A DNA stretch of 64,000 bases from Eleusine coracana subsp. coracana (lineage: Eukaryota > Streptophyta > Magnoliopsida > Poales > Poaceae): NCBI GenBank assembly GCA_032690845.1, contig CM064428.1:23720001-23784000 (forward strand), written 5' to 3'. Position 1 is the stretch's first letter. Each line of letters opens with the position of its first letter. Both the position numbers and the translations under genes were made by a program. Positions 58,630 to 64,000 of the stretch are shown here, piece by piece. The notes under the pieces are model-generated. The model was not told the DNA's origin. It saw nothing but the letters and a program-made list of their open reading frames with translations, and did not search any database.

Positions 58630-58844
58630 TGTGGGATACTTGCTTTACGGGTATCCTCATAGAAGGCTAAGTCAGTGGCCGACCGGGTACTTCATCAATA
58701 AGGAAGCCGACCAACTCGGCTTGGAGTGCAAGACAAGAAAGATTAGACTTGCCATATAGAATCCTTGTAGAGTACGACTAGGACTCTACCTGAACCCCCC
58801 TGCTAACCGGATATATAAGGTGGCAGGGTACCCCCCATCGGAGG

Positions 58845-58890
<46 letters not shown>

Positions 58891-59047
58891 ATCTCATGAC
58901 AATCAATATAATATAGAACATAGGATGTAGGGTTTTTACTCTCATTGAGAGGGCCCGAACCTGTATAATTTGGCGTCTTGTGTAATCATCGTAGTTCTTG
59001 GTCTCGACGTAGCCCTATATATTTACTGCCGGTCTTGAGCATCGACA
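58630..59047 (+). repeat. 5' LTR of gypsy E
   Basis: It starts TGTGGGATACTTGC and ends GAGCATCGACA. A TATA box (GGATATATAAGG) lies at about 58808-58819, and a (GA)n run starts about 30 bases after it. Confidence 0.7.
58846..58888 (+). repeat. (GA)n microsatellite in the gypsy E LTR
   Basis: About 20 GA units sit 30-70 bases downstream of the LTR TATA box, where transcription should start. Confidence 0.92.
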
Positions 59048-59093
59048 GTTGGCGCGCAAGGAAGGGGACAAGGCTCGCCGGGATTCTCCATCG

Positions 59094-60850
59094 ACTATGA
59101 TGGCTGAACTTCCCATCATCCAATACTCGCCGGACTTCAAGATCTCCTTTGGATCGCTCAACTTCACGGTCGGCGACAATGAAGCCCTAGGTCTGAACAA
59201 TTACAGATCAGACTCGACCGCAACTAGTCCCATGGCGCGATCACCGAGTCTGTCTGACATTATCCCTGCATTGATCCCACTCGGATCTGAGCAGAAAGAC
59301 TCTTCCTTCGGAAATGACTCAACGTCAGATCGGTCTTTTGATGAGGACACGGTCGGATCGACCTACTCATATCCCCATACAGTCAACATGGTAGATATAG
59401 TACATCCTGCTGTTGGAAACCAGGATGAGGATCCAGATGCCAAAGAAGAAGGGAATCCAGCCAATGGTCGCCAAAACCAGCCAGTCGAAGGAGGCTGACA
59501 GGATGATAACCCGCTAGCTGATGAATTATCGATCGGTCACGCGGATCGTGCAATGCACGCCGATTGGATCTCGGCCCTGACCTTGAAGTGGATGGTGTTA
59601 AGGTCTACCACACCCCACAAAACAACATCACCGGGGCCAAGACATTGCTTGACACTTTAATGGTTGACGCCCACTATCAGACTCCTGCTATGCAGATGGC
59701 GGTGGCTATGCTCAAGGCTGCAGCAGCGCAAGATGCTGCAAAGTCTCAGTCGGTCGCAAGTTCCAGCCATGCATCTCTTTAGGGTCGGCGTAGGCGTGAA
59801 GACCTGAGAAATCCTCTCAGCATCCATGATGGACGAGACACCACCAACTCTCACCACGAGGAGCGCGCTCGGGACAACCGATGCTATGAGGAAGAACATC
59901 GTGAACAAAGGATGGATGCTCGACAGGAAGACCGACGGGACGACCGACGAGAAGACCGACGAGACGATCGACGGAAGGATCACAAAGATCCTCCTTCCAG
60001 AGAAAACCGTCGGGAAGACCGACGGGACAACCAACAGGACGATCGTCAGAATCCTCCTCCAAGAGACAACCGCGACGACCGATGTCGACATTACGATCGA
60101 GATTGGCGCGATAATGATGGCAATCAATGACGTTGTCATGATGAGGATGTCAGCCCACGCCACCATCGTTGCCCAACTACGTCCCTAGACCGGCAAAGGT
60201 GGTCACCAACGCCGACTGATGACGATATCGATGGCATCAAGGCTTACGTCCCTCAGCTTCGCATTGCTTGATGGCCGAAAGGATTCAAGCCGGTTCGCAT
60301 CGAAAAATATGATGGACAAACCAACCCCCGAGAGTGGCTACAACTCTATAGCACGGCGATCCGGTCGGCTGGAGGTGATTCCTACATAATGGCTAATTAC
60401 CTTCCGGTCTGCTTAGATCCTTCCGTTCGGATATGGCTCACATCTCTACCTGAGGAGCCAGTCACATCTTGGGGAGACCTCAACAGGAAACTCATAGAAA
60501 GTTTCAAAGCAACTTGCAACTGACGGGGCAACCACTTCGACCTCACTCGGATCAAGCAGAAGGGTGACGAGCCTCTTCGCGACTACATCAAGCGGTTTTG
60601 CGCTAAGAAGACTGAGATCCCCAACGTCCCCGATCAGCAAATCATTATTGCCTTCCTGGGTGGAATTCACAGTGACGATCTGGTCCAGGAAATCGGTCGG
60701 AGGAACCATGATCTCAAGCTCACCGCTCAAGAGTGCTTCGAGATTGCTGATAAGTATGCATCAGGAAAGGGCAAGGAGAAGCGGTCGGACAAGCCTGAGT
60801 CCTCTAAGAAGGACAAGAAGAGAAAACCTAACAATGCTATCAACACAGTG
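59094..60850 (+). pseudogene. Gypsy E: gag (broken)
   Basis: The first part (from about 59100) is acidic and serine-rich (MAELPIIQYSPDFKISFG), followed by an arginine/aspartate repeat-rich stretch at about 59850-60130 (DRREDRRDDRR-type, also open in other frames). The retrotransposon gag core is at about 60310-60720 (REWLQLYSTAIRSAGGD, WLTSLPEEPVTSWGDLNRKL, LRDYIKRFCAKKTEIPNV). Stops at about 59497, 59780 and 60312 and frame changes break it. Confidence 0.75.
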
Positions 60851-61816
60851 GACCGGTTTCAGAAGAATCCTCGGACGAACCAGCCGTCAACAAAGGATTG
60901 CTATTATCTGAAGGGTTTTGCAACAGCTGCGCTCAAGGTGGCCAAAGATCCCTCGAGGCGCAACAACAACAACAAAGACAAGCCCAAGGATGATGATGAC
61001 AAGGATGATTTAGGAGAGTTCCAGGAGCCCCGTAAAGAAGTAAACTTCATCTTCGGAGGCCCGGATGCCTATACGTCCAACTACAAGCAAAAGTTAGAGC
61101 TTCGAGAGATTAACTCGGTGGAGCCAGCTACGCTTCAGTACATGAGGTGGTCTGAGATGCCAATCACCTTTCATCGGTCGGACCATCCAAAACATCTACC
61201 AAAACCAGGTTGCTACCCATTGGTGCTTGCTGCGACTATGAAGGATGTGAAGTTCAACAGAGTACTCATCGATGGAGGAAGCATTTTGGACCTAATCTTC
61301 ACCAGGACTCTTCAAGAGCTCGGTCTGTCAACCAATGACCTCCAACCGAGTTCTTCACCCTTCCATGAGATTGTGCCTAGCAAGACTTCAGTCCCAATTG
61401 GACAAATCAGTCTGCCAGTCACCTTTGGCACCCGCGATAATTTTAGGACAGAGCGTATCCTCTTCCAGGTGGCAGACTTCGAGTCAGCATACCATGCTAT
61501 CATCGATCGACCGACGATGGCTAGGTTTATGGCTGTTCCGCACTATCCGTATCTCACCCTCAAGATGCCAGGTCCAAACAGAATAATCTCCCTGCACTCT
61601 GATCTTCAGAATTCTTTTGATTGCGATGTGCAGAGTTGTGAGATGGCTACCAAACAGTTGATGCTGTCAGACCAAAAGGAGATCCAGAAGGCAGTCAGTA
61701 TAGAGGAGCAGACTGAAGTGGAGGTTTCGACAAAGAAACCTACCAAGGACAAGATCCAGACCGATTACATCCAAACCAAGGAGATTTCGCTCGATCCTGA
61801 GGACCCCGAAAGGTGA
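60848..61816 (+). pseudogene. Gypsy E: gag end and protease
   Basis: A 322-codon open frame begins in the lysine-rich end of gag. It continues through KEVNFIFGGPDAY to the protease (NRVLIDGGSILDLIF, with the catalytic aspartate at 61271-61273) and the second landmark YHAIIDRPTMARF. A stop at 61814-61816 separates it from the reverse transcriptase. Among retroelement frames in this window it is one of the longest. Confidence 0.82.
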
Positions 61817-61819
61817 CTT

Positions 61820-62755
61820 ATGCTGGGGTCAACCTTGATGAAAAATAGGAACTCGCACTCACTCTTTTCCTCCAGGAAAATAGGGATATCTTTGTATGGA
61901 AACCATCTGATGGGAGTTCCTAGGGAAAAGACTAAGCACGTGTTAAGGGTACCTCTAGGGGCTACCCCCGTTCGCCAAAGGCTTAGAAGATTTGCGCAAG
62001 ACCGCAAGGACGCTATGAAGACGGAGATAGTTAGATTGTTAGAAGCTAAGTTTATAAAGGAGGTGTATCATCCCGACTGGTTAGCAAATCTAGTCCTTGT
62101 ACTTAAAAAGAATAAAGAGTTGAGGATGTGTGTTGATTATACCGATCTCAACAAGGTCTGCCCAAAAGACCCCTTCGCTCTTCCTCGTATTGATCAGATT
62201 GTAGATTCGACAGCCGGGTGTGAGCTTTTAAGCTTTCTGGATGCCTATTCAGGCTATCACCAAATCCCACTGAGAGTCGAAGATCAGATCAAGACTTCCT
62301 TTATAACACCCTTCAGCGCTTATTGCTATATCACTATGCCGTTCGGTCTAAAAAATGCTGGCGCGACTTACCAACGAGGTATTCAACGCTGCCTTGCCAC
62401 TCAGATCGGTCGGAATGCTGGAGCGTATGTTGACGACATCATTGTCAAGACTCGAAAAGTCAAAGAACTTCTCTCTGACCTGGCAGAAACCTTTGACAAT
62501 CTGAGACATTATTCAATGAAGCTAAATCCTAAAAAGTGTGTTTTTGGGGTTCCATCAGGAAAGTTACTCGGTTACATCATTTCGAAACAAGGTATAGAGG
62601 CTAACCCAGATAAAATCAAGGCAATCATTGATATGAAGCCACCTAATTCTCAAAGGGACGTTCAAAAGCTGACCGGATGCATGGCATCCTTGAGTCACTT
62701 TATTTCCCGACTAGGGGTTAGGGGGTTACCACTCTTCCGATTGCTTAAAAAGTAG
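61820..62755 (+). pseudogene. Gypsy E: reverse transcriptase
   Basis: A 311-codon open frame shows LRMCVDYTDLNKVCPKDPF, LLSFLDAYSGYHQIPL, TMPFGLKNAGATYQR and YVDD at 62426-62437, then LNPKKCVFGV and LTGCMASLSHFISRLG. All core reverse transcriptase motifs are present. The short lead-in before 61900 is frame-disturbed, and a TAG follows directly at 62753-62755. Confidence 0.88.
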
Positions 62756-63780
62756 GACGGCTTTGTTTGGACTGAGGAGGCGCAGTCAGCACTGGACGAA
62801 TTAAAGATTCATCTCAGCAGTATTCTAGTGTTGGTGCCTCCGGAGCCAGGAGAAAAACTTCGGCTTTATATCTCGGCCACAACCCAGGTTGTGAGTATTG
62901 TTTTGACAGTTGACCGAGAAGAAGAGGGACACGTGCAAGAAGTACAACATCCGATCTACTTTGTTAGTGAGTTTCTCAGCGCCTCTAAGGCAAGGTACCA
63001 GCAGATCTTGAAGTTGTTATATGCATTATTAATCACCTCGAGGAAGTTGAAGCACTATTTCCAAGCTCATCCAATTGAAGTTCAAACTTCTTTTGCACTC
63101 GGGACGGTGTTACATAACCGAGAAGTTGAAGGAAAAATAGCCAAGTGGGCAGTTGAACGTGGTCAGTATACTATTACGTTCGCGCCTCGGTCGGCAATAA
63201 AGGGACAAGCGTTAGCTGAATTCGTTGCCGAGTGGACAAAGATTCAAAATCCTCCTACTGCCCAAGATATCGAGTACTGGAAAATGTACTTTGATGGTTC
63301 CCTTCAATTACAAGGGGCAGGTGCGGGAGTTGTATTTATATCGCCTACTAGAGAAAGGCTTCGATACGTCCTTTAAATCATGTTTCGCATGTCTAATATG
63401 CTGCGGAATATGAAGCTCTCCTACATGGTCTGCGCATTGCTATGTCACTCGGCATTAAGCACATCGACATATTTGGTGATTCGACCTTGGTCATTAATCA
63501 GGTCACCAAGGATTGGAATTGTGTAGATGATAACATGAGTGCTTATTGCCAAGAAGTGCGAAAACTCGAAGACAAGTTTGATGGATTGAAGTTCACAGAT
63601 GTTCTCCGAGATAATAACCAGGCGGCTAATGTGTTTGCCAAGATAGGATCATCTCGGTCTGTAGTACCGCCGGGTGTTTTCCTACATGTTCTGGATTCCC
63701 CAACAATTTCTCCCCGGTCGGACGTGTTGATGAGTATTGTTGCTGATCTTGTTGGCGATGACGTCTCCAAGACTGACTGA
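62756..63780 (+). pseudogene. Gypsy E: RNase H and second RNase H-like domain
   Basis: The first RNase H lies at 62760-63250 (LRLYISATTQVVSIVL, PIYFVSEFLSASKARYQQ). From 63280 the second domain starts (YWKMYFDGSLQLQGAGAGVVF), breaks at a TAA near 63375 and resumes (IDIFGDSTLVINQV, FTDVLRDNNQAANVFA) to a TGA at 63778-63780. The pair of domains confirms a Tat-type element. Confidence 0.82.
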
Positions 63781-64000
63781 CGCGACCCACTCATCCAGTA
63801 TTTGGATAAGGGAACGCTGCCCTCGGATCCTGATGAGCAACAAAGGTTGAATATCCGATCTTGAGGATACTTGTTGATGGGGGACCAACTTTATAAATGG
63901 GGTGGTTCCAACATTTTGATGCGATGCATCTCAATTCTTGAAGACCAGAAGTTGGTAGAAGAGATTCATTCAGGAATATGCGGCAATCATGCAGCTTCCA
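63781..64000 (+). pseudogene. Gypsy E: start of integrase (cut by window edge)
   Basis: Sequence such as LVEEIHSGICGNHAAS at the very end is the H-x3-H part of the zinc-binding region that opens plant gypsy integrases. An internal TGA near 63862 interrupts the linker before it. Confidence 0.65.

Larger units (their letters stand above)
58630..64000 (+). mobile_element. Ty3/gypsy retrotransposon E, Tat-like, runs off the window
   Basis: A 418-bp LTR (58630-59047) is followed by GTTGGCGCGCAAGGA, the type of sequence that follows the LTR in Tat-group elements. Gag, protease, reverse transcriptase, RNase H and a second RNase H-like domain follow. The integrase zinc-binding start is at the right edge. 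Coding blocks are longer and less broken than in element D. Confidence 0.85.

Noticed and set aside
58846..58888. GA run as an origin or attachment site
   Set aside because: It is a plain dinucleotide microsatellite inside an LTR.
59826..60188. Arginine/aspartate repeat proteins at 59826-60188 as a separate gene
   Set aside because: Simple codon repeats keep several frames open at once; by position this is the disordered linker in gypsy E gag.

Overview
This is a stretch of grass (Poaceae) nuclear DNA. The evidence is two intron-rich plant genes whose proteins can be read exon by exon, grass-type MITEs (Stowaway, CACTA, hAT and Mutator-like), and nested plant Ty1/copia, Ty3/gypsy (Tat-type) and LINE retroelements. 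An Oryza-like or related grass is plausible, but the species cannot be fixed from the sequence. There are no bacterial features, rRNAs, tRNAs or CRISPR arrays.

Layout. 1-7180: minus-strand SIRE/Maximus-type copia element, cut by the left window edge, with its 5' LTR at about 5465-7180. 7300-7844: long-TIR MITE. 8174-12486: complete plus-strand MND1 gene (10 coding exons, 207 aa) with a hAT-type MITE in intron 1. 14116-18423: Mutator-like element with TIRs and a broken FAR1-like transposase. 19140-20183: two MITEs. 20743-29930: complete minus-strand TGA-class bZIP gene (11 coding exons, 421 aa). Its introns hold a tandem duplication, a Stowaway, a Pack-MULE-like element and a hAT-like MITE. 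Its promoter lies just to the right.

30170-64000 is a repeat island. A CACTA MITE sits inside an older hAT-like element (31859-32766). A minus-strand LINE (about 32967-42660) is split by a young copia element with 200-bp LTRs (33723-38911, target duplication CAACC). A second SIRE-type copia (from 43141) is cut at 49608 by a Tat-type gypsy. The 3' LTR region of that gypsy is followed or cut at 58630 by a second Tat-type gypsy that runs off the right edge.

The two host genes are convergent, about 8.3 kb apart (12486 to 20743). MND1 acts with HOP2 in meiotic recombination. The bZIP belongs to the clade with TGA9/TGA10, known for anther development. I found no convincing undescribed multi-gene system. 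The most distinctive signals are a 22-bp segment in opposite orientation in two LTR copies, long G/C homopolymers inside retroelement coding sequence, and element stop codons that fit cytosine deamination, two split or isolated start codons in the host genes, and the nested insertions.
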